DNA from: Candidatus Bathyarchaeia archaeon
GTDB lineage: Archaea > Thermoproteota > Bathyarchaeia > 40CM-2-53-6
Direction of reading: 5' to 3'
Length of the DNA: 64,000 bases
NCBI GenBank assembly: GCA_035935655.1
Contig: DASYWW010000012.1
Coordinates: forward strand, 141,618 to 205,617
Below the pieces are notes generated by a model that was not told where the DNA came from, did not search any database, and worked only from the letters and a program-made list of their open reading frames with translations. This document shows, piece by piece, positions 8,081 to 16,745 of the stretch. Numbering within the stretch: the stretch's first letter is position 1; each line of letters begins with the position of its first letter. Position numbers and translations under genes: made by a program.

Positions 8081-10810
8081 TTGATCCGTAGTTCTCTAGG
8101 TGTACTTCTAGTTCTGCTCTCGCTATCCATCGTTCTTCCTCAGTCCGCTCGTTATGGTTCCACCAATTCTGGCATGTTCGGACATCCGGCCTTGGCCCCG
8201 TCGTTCGACCCATACAACCCACCTTGTCCGTGCCCCGCTTTCAACGTCACCTATTCTCAGTTTGACCTATACACAAGCAAGAACGCAACGGCCCCTCCCC
8301 CGAATCTTACGTTTTTCAGCACCACCATAAACAACACCCAGACGGGGCAGCCTGTTCCTGCGACTGCGTTCAAATACTCAATCCCAAGTGCTACCGTCAC
8401 CGCTCAAAGCATCAATTATACTCTCACGGTCCCCAAGGGGACTGGGCCAGCGACTTTCCTGAAGTTCGACTGGAACGGCACTCTCGGCCAGGGAGCGAGG
8501 GCTCGCTATTTGGTATACAATGCCTCCAACACGCCACCCGTGCTGTTACCCAACGGCAACGTTACAAGGTCAGGTCCACCATACTCGTTCAATTTCACTG
8601 GAGGACCTCCCAACAGCTCAACGGGAGGTGTTCCTGTTTCCTGCGCCCCCACGGACGAATGCTACGATTTAACGAGCCTCATCGGGTTCAAAGTGACCCT
8701 AGCGTTTCTTTTCAGCAACACAAATGCCACTGGTAGGGGTTTGAATGTCCGTGTCGCTAACATCGAAGTCGCCTCGGTAGCAAATACTCCCAGCGAAGCA
8801 ACACTTCATACAATGACTCTCACATCGGCCACCCAAGTGTCCCACAACGCGAATGTAACTGTAACCTACAATGCCACAGCTATAAGCTCCAAGCATCTTT
8901 GGGGTCAGACAGTTACCACCTACTATTTCCCGAAACCGTACACGTTGACAGGCATTAGTCTCAATAATACCATTCCATTGTCACTTGCCTATCCTATCGC
9001 TAAAGGTTCGTGCACTGCATCCTCCTGCTCAAGCTCACAGCTCGCATCTCTCAAGAATACGCAATTTATCGCCCTCAACGACACAACCACCCCTAGTTCA
9101 ACGACTACGTATCCCTGGTTTAGAGGATCAGCCATAATCCTTGCAACGGGGAATAGTGGCGAAGGATTCATCCAGACAACCCTCGGAGGGCTTCCTACAA
9201 ACTTCTGGGAACCTGGAGACCTGCTCCAGGTGAGGGTCAATGATACACAGGGGGTCAACGGCACCGGTTCCAACATTATCTCGATTCTTTCCCCCACACC
9301 CGCAACCGTCAATCTGACTCAGACCTTTTCCGTCTCCCACCGAGGACTCTTTCTCTTCAACTTCACATCTGCTCTTCCACAGCCTCCAATAGCAGGCTCC
9401 TGGAACGTCACCAGCACTTTCACAAGCAATTTCGACTTCGGCGTCGTGTTTCACACGTTTAGGGTCGAACAGACCCAAGTCAAGCCGAGCTCGTTTTCTT
9501 ACTCAGGTGATAACAGACTTCTCTCAGTCAAGGGAACGCTCACGAACTCAACTACCCAGACGACGATACCGGCAAGTAACGTTGTCGGCAACGTCTTCGC
9601 CATCGATTCGGGCTCCAACGCGGCTCCTCTATCCACTCCAACGATCACTGGCGGAACAATGAAGGGAATGTACATCTCGAACGTCACTCTACTTAACGGA
9701 GCCTTCACAATAGGCCAACCACTGATTGCGACCTTCACACTGGTCAATCCTCCACCAACTGTTGGAGTTGACGCTAACATCACAATCGACCACGAATGGA
9801 GTAGCCAGCAGACCCACGGCGCAAGCGTTACAGTTTCTTTGAAAACACTAGGCGACCAACCATATCTCATCAACTCAAAATATGTCTACAAATTGACCGC
9901 CAACATGACACTGGGCGGAATAACGATCGTGATAACAAGCCTCACTACTGGTAACAGTGTTAGCGCAAACATTCCACCCGGTAGCCTCGGCGACCTGCCG
10001 GTCACAAGCGTACGCCAAAATTCTGGCCTCTTCAAGATCACCGTCACAAGCAAACCCCACGCTCAGACCGTGGCTAGCCCATGCGCCCCGCTACTCGCAT
10101 GCACGAACAGTCTTGAGTCTCCAACCTACGCCTACATTCTCGTCAACCCACCGCTTCCTGGAAGACTTCTAGCCTCCACACCGTTCCCTCTAACTGATTC
10201 GAGCGGAACCTTCACAACAGCAATGACTTCCGGCGGAGAACTGGGCGCGAAAAACCTAATCTTCTATGTACTAGGACGGGACCCGAACGGGATAGTGATT
10301 ACAGGTCAGGACAAGTCGACACCGGAATCAACAATTCTCCAGGCAAGCGTTGACAGTATTCCCACAGTAACTCAGGGACAATCCGTTACAATAATCCTCC
10401 ACCTGTCGAGCAATTCATCCATCGTGAACATGAACATCACAGTCAGCCTGAACATTGATCAAAACGTCGTTCAAAGCCAATCGGGCATCTACATCCAGCA
10501 TGGTGCGAAAAAAGACGTATCATTCAGCTTCAACGCCCCACAAGGACTCGGAGTCCATACCCTCACATTCTTCTCGCCAGAATACGGCGCCCCCATAGTT
10601 ACGGGGACCCTTCAGGTATCAGTCTTGCAGAATAGCCTCCAAGTAATAATTCCAGCCATCATTGGACTGGTAGCCGCCATTGTAATACTTCTGTTCTATC
10701 TCTACCGAAGAAAGCCGCAGGTCGAAGCTGAACCCACACCAAAAGACAAACCGGCCGGAGGAAAACCCTCAAAACCGACTCCAGCGTCTCCGACTAAATC
10801 CTTAACTTGA
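8081..10810 (+). CDS. large membrane-anchored surface protein
   Basis: The 909-aa protein begins with a signal peptide (residues 1 to about 22, RSSLGVLLVLLSLSIVLP). It has a long Ser/Thr/Asn-rich ectodomain with very many N-x-S/T sequons, and a C-terminal membrane helix (about residues 852-874, IIPAIIGLVAAIVILLFYLY) followed by a short basic, proline-rich cytoplasmic tail. I recognise no enzymatic domain. The beta-strand-rich repeats suggest an S-layer or adhesin-like role, but this is inference. The start is TTG, about 40 bp after a TATA box. Confidence 0.85.
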   Translation: MIRSSLGVLLVLLSLSIVLPQSARYGSTNSGMFGHPALAPSFDPYNPPCPCPAFNVTYSQFDLYTSKNATAPPPNLTFFSTTINNTQTGQPVPATAFKYSIPSATVTAQSINYTLTVPKGTGPATFLKFDWNGTLGQGARARYLVYNASNTPPVLLPNGNVTRSGPPYSFNFTGGPPNSSTGGVPVSCAPTDECYDLTSLIGFKVTLAFLFSNTNATGRGLNVRVANIEVASVANTPSEATLHTMTLTSATQVSHNANVTVTYNATAISSKHLWGQTVTTYYFPKPYTLTGISLNNTIPLSLAYPIAKGSCTASSCSSSQLASLKNTQFIALNDTTTPSSTTTYPWFRGSAIILATGNSGEGFIQTTLGGLPTNFWEPGDLLQVRVNDTQGVNGTGSNIISILSPTPATVNLTQTFSVSHRGLFLFNFTSALPQPPIAGSWNVTSTFTSNFDFGVVFHTFRVEQTQVKPSSFSYSGDNRLLSVKGTLTNSTTQTTIPASNVVGNVFAIDSGSNAAPLSTPTITGGTMKGMYISNVTLLNGAFTIGQPLIATFTLVNPPPTVGVDANITIDHEWSSQQTHGASVTVSLKTLGDQPYLINSKYVYKLTANMTLGGITIVITSLTTGNSVSANIPPGSLGDLPVTSVRQNSGLFKITVTSKPHAQTVASPCAPLLACTNSLESPTYAYILVNPPLPGRLLASTPFPLTDSSGTFTTAMTSGGELGAKNLIFYVLGRDPNGIVITGQDKSTPESTILQASVDSIPTVTQGQSVTIILHLSSNSSIVNMNITVSLNIDQNVVQSQSGIYIQHGAKKDVSFSFNAPQGLGVHTLTFFSPEYGAPIVTGTLQVSVLQNSLQVIIPAIIGLVAAIVILLFYLYRRKPQVEAEPTPKDKPAGGKPSKPTPASPTKSLT

Positions 10811-10846
10811 AGTTAGAGTCAACATGTAGATCTTCGGTTTAATCTC

Positions 10847-11068
10847 ATGGAGTCGGGACCTGAAGAGCCACTGGGCGAATCCTTACCATCAGAGGCTCCG
10901 CCACGAGAGCGAAACCCCGGCGGGCTCATCTACGAATGCATCAATTGTGGGTCAAAGCTTACTGCTGACCAACTCGCAATGACGCCAGAGATCAAGTGCC
11001 CGTTCTGCGGATACAGAATCCTACGAAAGGTCAGAGCCCCGATAGTCAAACACGTGAAAGCTCGATAG
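10847..11068 (+). CDS. rpo12: DNA-directed RNA polymerase subunit Rpo12 (P)
   Basis: This is the small zinc-binding polymerase subunit. The core has CINCG and CPFCGYRILRKVRAPIVK, the four-Cys ribbon and basic tail of Rpo12/RPB12. An N-terminal extension of about 26 residues, acidic and proline-rich, precedes the usual start of the domain. It lies between the surface-protein gene and glyS on the same strand. Confidence 0.9.
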   Translation: MESGPEEPLGESLPSEAPPRERNPGGLIYECINCGSKLTADQLAMTPEIKCPFCGYRILRKVRAPIVKHVKAR

Positions 11069-11143
11069 AGCCACCTGCAGGTCCTTGCATAAACGGATAT
11101 AACGAGTCCACAATCCGCGTGAAGTGCCCAGGCCAGAAGTATC

Positions 11144-12871
11144 TTGCAACAACAAATCAGGGATAAGCACAAGCTCATTTCAGAAACGGCCCGCCGAAGA
11201 GGATTCTTCTGGGGCTCCTTCGAGATCTACGGTGGGCTCAGCGGGTTTCTCGACCTTGGGCCTCTGGGAGTGGTCTTGAAGAGACAGATCGAGGATACCT
11301 GGAGAGATTTCTTCCTCAGACGCCATGGGTTTGTCGAGGTTTCAACCCCAATAATCACGCCGCACAAGGTTCTCGAAGCCTCAGGCCACGTCGAGAACTT
11401 CAAAGATCCGATGACCGAGTGTACCGATTGCAAGAGAAGGTTTCGAGCAGACCAGCTAGTAAAGGAGGCCACCGGGCTCGAAACGGAAGGCATGAGCCTC
11501 GAGACCTTAGGATCACTCCTCAAAGAGAAACATGTCAAGTGTCCTGAATGCGGCGGGGAACTTGGACCACCACAATATTTCATGACCATGTTCAAGACCA
11601 CTATAGGCCCTTACGGCGAGGACCCGGCCTACGGCCGCCCGGAAGCGGCTCAGGGAATATTCGTAAACTTCCGCAGAATCTTCGAAACTATGAGAGAAAA
11701 ATTCCCCATCGGGATCGCCCAAGTGGGAACGGTTCTCCGTAACGAGATATCACCCCGACAGGGCCCCATTCGATTACGAGAGTTTACAATAATGGACTTC
11801 GAGCTCTTCTTCAACCCTGAAGAACCCGATTGTCCGTACCTAGAAGAGATGGCGTCCGAGGAGTTGTCAATAGTTACCGCTGACACTCGAAAAGAAGGCG
11901 CAGAAAACGCGACCGTGATCAAGGTAGGCGACGCGGTCCAGAGACAGATAATCAAAGCACCATGGGCAGCCTATTTTATGGCTCTCTCGAAACAATTCCT
12001 TAATCGGCTCGGCGTCGACGGTCACCATCAAAGATTTTTCGAAAAACTGCCCTCTGAGCGAGCACACTATTCCTCCCAAACCTTCGACCACGAAGTCAAA
12101 CTTGACCGATGGGGATGGACTGAGGTAGCCGGGTTTGCAAACAGAACGGACTACGACCTCCGAAAACATATGGAAGCAACTGGAGAGGACTTGCGAGTGT
12201 TCAAACCCTATCAGACACCTCGCCTTCGCGAAGTCAAGTTGATAAAACCGAATCGTCAGAACATCGCAAAAATCTTCCACCAAGAGACTGGAAGAGTCGC
12301 TGATCTGATTTCGAAAGACGATCCCGAGAAATTTCTAAAAAGCAAGAAGGCTGGGTTGCCCGTAACAGTCGGGCCATATACCATTCCATCAAACTGCTTC
12401 GACGTCGTCGAGGAGCAGGTAAAGGAAACCGGGACCCGTTTTCTGCCCTACGTAATCGAGCCGAGCTTCGGAGTGGAACGCCTCCTCTACACGACCCTCG
12501 AATACAACCTAGCGATGAAGGAAGATAGGCTCATTCTAGGCCTCCCATTCAACCTCGCTCCCATCCAGGCGTCGGTCTTCCCCTTGGTAAACAAAGACGG
12601 CTTGGAAAAGCGAGCTACGGAAGTGTATGAGGCTCTCGTCGCGAACGGATTGAGAGTGGAGTACGATGAAGCAGGCTCTATTGGAAGGAGGTACGCTAGG
12701 GCCGACGAGGCAGGCGTACCCCTCGGAATCACCGTCGACTATGATACGCTCAAAGATGATACTGTTACGATCCGAGATCGTGATAGCTGGAGCCAAATGA
12801 GAACCCCTGTCGGAACACTGGCCTCAACAATTCGTGAGATAATGATAGAAGGTTTCAAAGCCCCGAACTGA
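11144..12871 (+). CDS. glyS: glycyl-tRNA synthetase
   Basis: This is a class II alpha2-type GlyRS of 575 aa. It has the N-terminal catalytic signature GFFWGSFEIYGG, an inserted zinc-like region (CTDCKRRF, later CPECGGEL), motif 2 around LRNEISPRQGPIRLREFTIM, motif 3 GVERLLYTTLEYN, and a C-terminal anticodon-binding domain (LAPIQASVFPL onward). The start is TTG at 11144. A T-tract follows at 12893. Confidence 0.96.
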   Translation: MQQQIRDKHKLISETARRRGFFWGSFEIYGGLSGFLDLGPLGVVLKRQIEDTWRDFFLRRHGFVEVSTPIITPHKVLEASGHVENFKDPMTECTDCKRRFRADQLVKEATGLETEGMSLETLGSLLKEKHVKCPECGGELGPPQYFMTMFKTTIGPYGEDPAYGRPEAAQGIFVNFRRIFETMREKFPIGIAQVGTVLRNEISPRQGPIRLREFTIMDFELFFNPEEPDCPYLEEMASEELSIVTADTRKEGAENATVIKVGDAVQRQIIKAPWAAYFMALSKQFLNRLGVDGHHQRFFEKLPSERAHYSSQTFDHEVKLDRWGWTEVAGFANRTDYDLRKHMEATGEDLRVFKPYQTPRLREVKLIKPNRQNIAKIFHQETGRVADLISKDDPEKFLKSKKAGLPVTVGPYTIPSNCFDVVEEQVKETGTRFLPYVIEPSFGVERLLYTTLEYNLAMKEDRLILGLPFNLAPIQASVFPLVNKDGLEKRATEVYEALVANGLRVEYDEAGSIGRRYARADEAGVPLGITVDYDTLKDDTVTIRDRDSWSQMRTPVGTLASTIREIMIEGFKAPN

Positions 12872-12892
12872 CCTGGTTCAAACCGCTGCTAG

Positions 12893-12898
12893 TTTTTT
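12893..12898 (+). terminator. T-tract terminator after glyS
   Basis: Six consecutive T residues lie 22 bp after the glyS stop and before the next gene. Confidence 0.45.
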
Positions 12899-12938
12899 AT
12901 GGTAACGACAGCATCACCTTGCGAGACAGTGCTCTTTG

Positions 12939-13598
12939 ATGACCTTTCCAGTCGAAACCGAAGCAAACATACGACGACGAATACTTGACATCTGCAGAGA
13001 ACAGACAAGAAACGTCGTAGACATAACCCGCGAACTAGCGCTAATGACCGACAACGTCTCTGATGGAAAAGCAAAGGACGCAAAGGAGCACTATCAGAAC
13101 ATGCTGAAGATTCTGGAAACCTTCGAAGGCACCAAGAAGAAGCTCCTTGAGGAGGTCGCCTCGTTCGGGACACTACTCAGCAATCGAGAGGACTTCATCA
13201 GGCTAATTTTCAAGATAGGCGAAATAGCGGACTATGCTCAAGGCATCGGTTTCCGACTTTCAGCGGTCATCGACCGAAGCTGGAAACTCGACAAGAAATA
13301 CACCAAGCGCCTCGCGGAATTGAACGCCCTCGTTCTCGAAGAAATGTCCAAGATAAGAGAGACCGTGATGTCCCTAGGCTTCAACCCGGCAAAAGCAATG
13401 GAGCTCTCAAGAGGTGTCGAAGACTCAGAGAAGAAAGTAGACATGGCCTACCGATCTCTCGACCTTGAGGTACTCGACGATAAGATTCCTCTGCGTACCC
13501 TGTTACTTGTCAGGGATCTGAGTGCTCACATGGAGAGCATGGCCGATCTAGGAGTGGACGTTGTAGACTTGATCAGGGTAATTGCCCTGACAGCCTAG
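12939..13598 (+). CDS. DUF47 (PhoU-related) helical protein
   Basis: The 219-aa protein is all-helical with heptad-rich segments. It resembles the DUF47/PhoU-like family often linked to phosphate transport regulation: an N-terminal pair of helices, a central FIRLIFKIGEIADYAQGIGFRL helix, and a final LLLVRDLSAHMESMADLGVDVVD helix. No Pit transporter is next to it here. ATG 12939 is preferred over the TTG immediately before it. It sits 7 bp upstream of endA, apparently in one transcript. Confidence 0.75.
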   Translation: MTFPVETEANIRRRILDICREQTRNVVDITRELALMTDNVSDGKAKDAKEHYQNMLKILETFEGTKKKLLEEVASFGTLLSNREDFIRLIFKIGEIADYAQGIGFRLSAVIDRSWKLDKKYTKRLAELNALVLEEMSKIRETVMSLGFNPAKAMELSRGVEDSEKKVDMAYRSLDLEVLDDKIPLRTLLLVRDLSAHMESMADLGVDVVDLIRVIALTA

Positions 13599-13605
13599 AA
13601 AAATC

Positions 13606-14175
13606 ATGAAGTCCACGACGCTTCAAGGTGAAGCTGAACTCATCGGAACTCGCCTCATAGTTTGGGACGCCAAGACCGGCCTTGACATTTACCGGTCAGG
13701 TTTCTTCGGGAAGCCAGTCGGGATACCAAAACCCAAACCAGACCAAGACTTCGACGTCCCACTACTGCTCGATCTCATGGAAGGATTGTACCTTCTGGAA
13801 CATCGTAGGATCTCAGTGATTGATGGAAGAACCAAAGATCCCGTCCCAAAATCGGTTCTATTGAGAGAGGCTAAGGGAACTTACCGTGGATTCAGTCAGG
13901 CGTACCAAGTGTACAAGGATTTGAGAAACAAGGGTTACATCGTCACACCTGGAATAAAGTTCGGCGCTGACTTCGCCGTGTATGAGCACGGACCTGGAAT
14001 AGATCACGCCCCATTCATCGTCTCGGTCGAAGACCCGGAGTCGATCATGGGACCCTTTGAGGTAGTGCGAGCCGGTAGACTGGCAACAACCGTGAGAAAA
14101 CAGTTCATAATTGCGATTCCAGACATGAAGCAGGACGAGATCAGATATCTGGTTTTTAGCTGGTTCAAAGCCTAG
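13606..14175 (+). CDS. endA: tRNA-splicing endonuclease EndA
   Basis: EndA cuts introns from RNA at bulge-helix-bulge sites. The 189-aa protein has the size of a single-domain subunit. The catalytic triad can be placed at Tyr126 (ADFAVYEHGPG), His134 (IDHAPF) and Lys165 (TTVRKQF). It could act as an alpha4 enzyme or pair with a subunit outside the window; the sequence cannot tell. Its presence matters because pcm in the same window carries a perfect BHB intron. Confidence 0.93.
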   Translation: MKSTTLQGEAELIGTRLIVWDAKTGLDIYRSGFFGKPVGIPKPKPDQDFDVPLLLDLMEGLYLLEHRRISVIDGRTKDPVPKSVLLREAKGTYRGFSQAYQVYKDLRNKGYIVTPGIKFGADFAVYEHGPGIDHAPFIVSVEDPESIMGPFEVVRAGRLATTVRKQFIIAIPDMKQDEIRYLVFSWFKA

Positions 14176-14564
14176 CTCGAACCCGCAGCTCCTCCCATCG
14201 CCGCTGCTCGAGCATTCTCGAGAAAGCCAAGAGCAAAGTCACGAGCGTGTCGTTCAGTTCCTCTATGTTTCCCGCCGACATGTCTCAAGTGATGGTAAAA
14301 CTCATGGATCAAAACATATGGATCAAACATGTATTCTTCACTCGACATGTAGATAGTCCGCTCCCTGTGCACATAGCATCCCAGCGCTCTTTTCTCGCCT
14401 TTGGGTAGACCGATCCTCAACGCGGGCCTCTCAACACGGTAACGAAAGCAAAGGGCGTCGAGGGCTTCCTCCGGCTTCCGTTCTACTGCTATGAGGCGCA
14501 CAATCTTACTCTGGAACTCGGCCTCGTCAAACTCTTTCCTTGGCCCTGATTGTAACGGGTTCAA
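14172..14564 (-). CDS. putative zinc metallopeptidase-like protein (SprT-like HExxH)
   Basis: The 130-aa protein contains LIHEFYHHLRH, an HExxH zinc motif, followed by GTERHARDFA, which could supply a third ligand. Size and layout resemble small SprT/WSS1-like minimal peptidases. I do not recognise the exact family and activity is unproven. The TTG start at 14564 is the only upstream candidate, so the N-terminus is uncertain. It is convergent with endA and overlaps its stop by 4 bp. Confidence 0.65.
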   Translation of the reverse strand: MNPLQSGPRKEFDEAEFQSKIVRLIAVERKPEEALDALCFRYRVERPALRIGLPKGEKRALGCYVHRERTIYMSSEEYMFDPYVLIHEFYHHLRHVGGKHRGTERHARDFALGFLENARAAAMGGAAGSS

Positions 14565-14615
14565 GACCCGTCAACTGTTGCGGCTAAAGCCCTTGCATTT
14601 TGCGTTGTTGCCAAA

Positions 14616-15182
14616 GTGGCCGACGCTTTCTGGTTGCAACTCTTTAAGGTTCTTCGGGACAGTGGCCTCTCGACCCTCAATGTGGAGGCGAATCCAAATT
14701 CTTTTGAGACTCACCCCGAACGATTGCAAGTCGCGAAGTTCCTGCTGCTCAACGGACTATCGATCGACGGGGGCAAGATTTACGTCAATGAAGTTGAGAT
14801 CCCGATTCTCAAAGTGGCCAGAGCAGTCGGAGTTGATCGTCGTACTGTCAGCGAGACGATCCGCGCGATGAGCATGGACAAAGAAATCAAGATGATCTTT
14901 TCGAATTTGGAGTCGGCTGGACCATCGCTCCGAGCTATGGCCAAGCAAATGGGATTAGGGGTTGTCGAGATAACAGCCGACAATCCGAACAAGGTCGGGA
15001 TTCTCGCAGACGTGTCGAGGGTCTTGGCAGAGAATGGAATTAGCATTAGACAGGCATTAGTCGACGACCCTGAACTGAACCCCAATCCCAAGCTCATCCT
15101 GATCGGGAACAAAGTAATCCCCGGAAAGGCCATTCCACTAATCTTGAAGATTCCCGGAGTTGCCAGGGTATCAGTTTACTAG
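14616..15182 (+). CDS. HTH and ACT domain regulator of amino acid metabolism
   Basis: The 188-aa protein has an N-terminal helix-turn-helix (about residues 60-90, ILKVARAVGVDRRTVSETIRAM) and a C-terminal ACT domain (about 110-188, EITADNPNKVGILADVSRVL) that would bind an amino acid. This matches archaeal COG2150. It is likely a transcription regulator sensing an amino acid; the ligand is unknown. The start is GTG at 14616. Confidence 0.85.
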   Translation: MADAFWLQLFKVLRDSGLSTLNVEANPNSFETHPERLQVAKFLLLNGLSIDGGKIYVNEVEIPILKVARAVGVDRRTVSETIRAMSMDKEIKMIFSNLESAGPSLRAMAKQMGLGVVEITADNPNKVGILADVSRVLAENGISIRQALVDDPELNPNPKLILIGNKVIPGKAIPLILKIPGVARVSVY

Positions 15183-15199
15183 CTACCGAGGACCTCAAT

Positions 15200-15246
15200 G
15201 TTACCAGGGGTAACATTTAAAGCAGAATTATGTTACTTTGAGTAAC
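15200..15246. promoter_or_regulatory. promoter with two matched operator palindromes
   Basis: GTTACCAGGGGTAAC (15200-15214) and GTTACTTTGAGTAAC (15232-15246) share the form GTTAC[CT]-N3-[GA]GTAAC. They flank a TATA box, ATTTAAA (15215-15221). The second covers the expected transcription start. This is a classic repression layout for the regulator-hsp20 operon starting at 15264. Confidence 0.75.
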
Positions 15247-15263
15247 GAATAAGGGTCCTTCAA

Positions 15264-16022
15264 ATGATACTACAGCTGGTCCCCTCAGCGGAAACCCAAC
15301 AAGTGTCTCCTCAAGACATCCTCGACTACAAGACTTTCGCTCGCAGACACCAAAACCCGACAGGAGAGAACGAACTCAAGCAATTCGAGCGGTTTCATGC
15401 CGCATGGCATTTGATTTCTCAGGATATGGAAACATTCCTGGATGCAGAACTGACCCCCAACGACCCTTCGAGATCTATAACTGTGGACGTATGTGGAATC
15501 AAGAACGGAACTCTGACAGCGGTGTTTTGCCAGACCGCGGGACTAGACGAGCCACTGGCAAAATCTCTCGAAACAATCAATAGATCTCAGAATACCACCG
15601 CGTTGATTCTCCTGCCAAGGGAATTGGCTCAGTCTGAGCTAGAGGAATCGGTGCGCGTTGCTCTCCAGACGGGCAAAGCCACTATGGAAGTGCTTGGGTG
15701 GTTCGGTGACACGTTTGAAGAGACATTTCGGGAAACCCTTCGACTCATAGAGCTCTTGGGAAACGAAACCAGAATGAGGATGCTCGCACCGCTTCTTGAG
15801 AGGTCGGGTGCGAAGAGGGATTATCGAACCAGGATAAATCCGAAGCTTGTCTACCACAATATCTCTGCTCTTTCCGATGCAGGCATCCTCGACGAGAATA
15901 CGGAAGGAGCGTACGAATTGAGTCAATTCGGGAAGACAGTCTTCGCGGAATTCATCTCGTTTCTCGAGAGGACACGGAAGACCCTTGATGAGTCAAGAAA
16001 TAGGGAGGTGAAAAATGGTTGA
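15264..16022 (+). CDS. winged-helix transcription regulator upstream of hsp20
   Basis: The 252-aa protein has an N-terminal domain of about 150 residues that I do not recognise. A C-terminal ArsR-like winged helix follows (about 165-235): LIELLGNETRMRMLAPLLE, then KLVYHNISALSDAGIL and a wing ending in YELSQFGKTV. It overlaps hsp20 by 4 bp and its promoter carries two identical-form palindromes. It is probably an autoregulated repressor of a heat-shock operon, analogous in logic to Pyrococcus Phr but not obviously the same protein. The signal is unknown. Confidence 0.8.
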   Translation: MILQLVPSAETQQVSPQDILDYKTFARRHQNPTGENELKQFERFHAAWHLISQDMETFLDAELTPNDPSRSITVDVCGIKNGTLTAVFCQTAGLDEPLAKSLETINRSQNTTALILLPRELAQSELEESVRVALQTGKATMEVLGWFGDTFEETFRETLRLIELLGNETRMRMLAPLLERSGAKRDYRTRINPKLVYHNISALSDAGILDENTEGAYELSQFGKTVFAEFISFLERTRKTLDESRNREVKNG

Positions 16023-16606
16023 GTGAAGATGAATTCTTTTCCAATTGGCTAAGGCGTCGATGGCGGTTCCCGACGGCGAACTTATTCGACGAGCTCGAGC
16101 AGGACTTTGAGTCGATGTTTAAGGACTTGGAACTTCCAAAGGATCTCATCAGAGAGCGAAAGCTTCCGGACGGTGGAACCGTGAGGGAAATGGGTCCGTT
16201 TGTCTACGGCTATTCGTTCAGCATGGGTCCCGATGGAAAACCGGTCATCAGAGAATTCGGTAATGTCAAACCCTCTCTGAAAGGAGGACAGAGTGGCACG
16301 GTTAAGCCTCAGCTCGACGTAAAAGAAGATCGAGAGCCTCTAGTTGATACAATAGTCAGTCCCGATGCGGTGAAGGTCGTAGCCGAGCTTCCAGGTGTCG
16401 AGAAACCTGACATCTCGCTTGAATGCGACGGACGGAAGCTGACGCTCAAGGTGGACACGGACAAACGACGCTACTACAAGGAACTAGAACTTCCTGTCGA
16501 GGTTGACCCCGACACGTCAAAGGCGTCATACAAGAACGGTGTGCTGGAGTTGCTGCTGACTAGGAAGAAAACGGGGTCTAAGGCCAAGCAGATAGCCATC
16601 GATTGA
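16019..16606 (+). CDS. small heat-shock protein (HSP20/alpha-crystallin family)
   Basis: The C-terminal half (about residues 105-195) is an alpha-crystallin domain: DTIVSPDAVKVVAELPGVEK, SLECDGRKLTLKV, and a final YKNGVLELLLTRKK strand. The N-terminal 100 residues are longer than usual and contain a PFVYGYSFSMGPDGKPVI segment common in archaeal HSP20 proteins. The TTG start overlaps the regulator stop, so the two are translationally coupled. A T-rich stretch follows near 16634. Confidence 0.9.
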   Translation: MSEDEFFSNWLRRRWRFPTANLFDELEQDFESMFKDLELPKDLIRERKLPDGGTVREMGPFVYGYSFSMGPDGKPVIREFGNVKPSLKGGQSGTVKPQLDVKEDREPLVDTIVSPDAVKVVAELPGVEKPDISLECDGRKLTLKVDTDKRRYYKELELPVEVDPDTSKASYKNGVLELLLTRKKTGSKAKQIAID

Positions 16607-16745
16607 TCTGGGAGTAAATACTCCCACCACCCCTTTTTCGTGCGCGCGGACTACCCTTAATATTAGACATAGTAGAGTTCTCGCGTCAACAGAATGGCTG
16701 GACGCGGACCCAAATCTTAACCGCTGATGATCCCACTTCAATCGC

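Noticed and set aside
14555-14571. ACGGGTTCAAGACCCGT, resembling a tRNA-Leu(CAA) anticodon arm or a T arm
   Set aside because: No matching D arm, acceptor stem or second T arm lies at tRNA spacing on either strand, and no split-tRNA partner was found. It overlaps the start of the gene at 14564.
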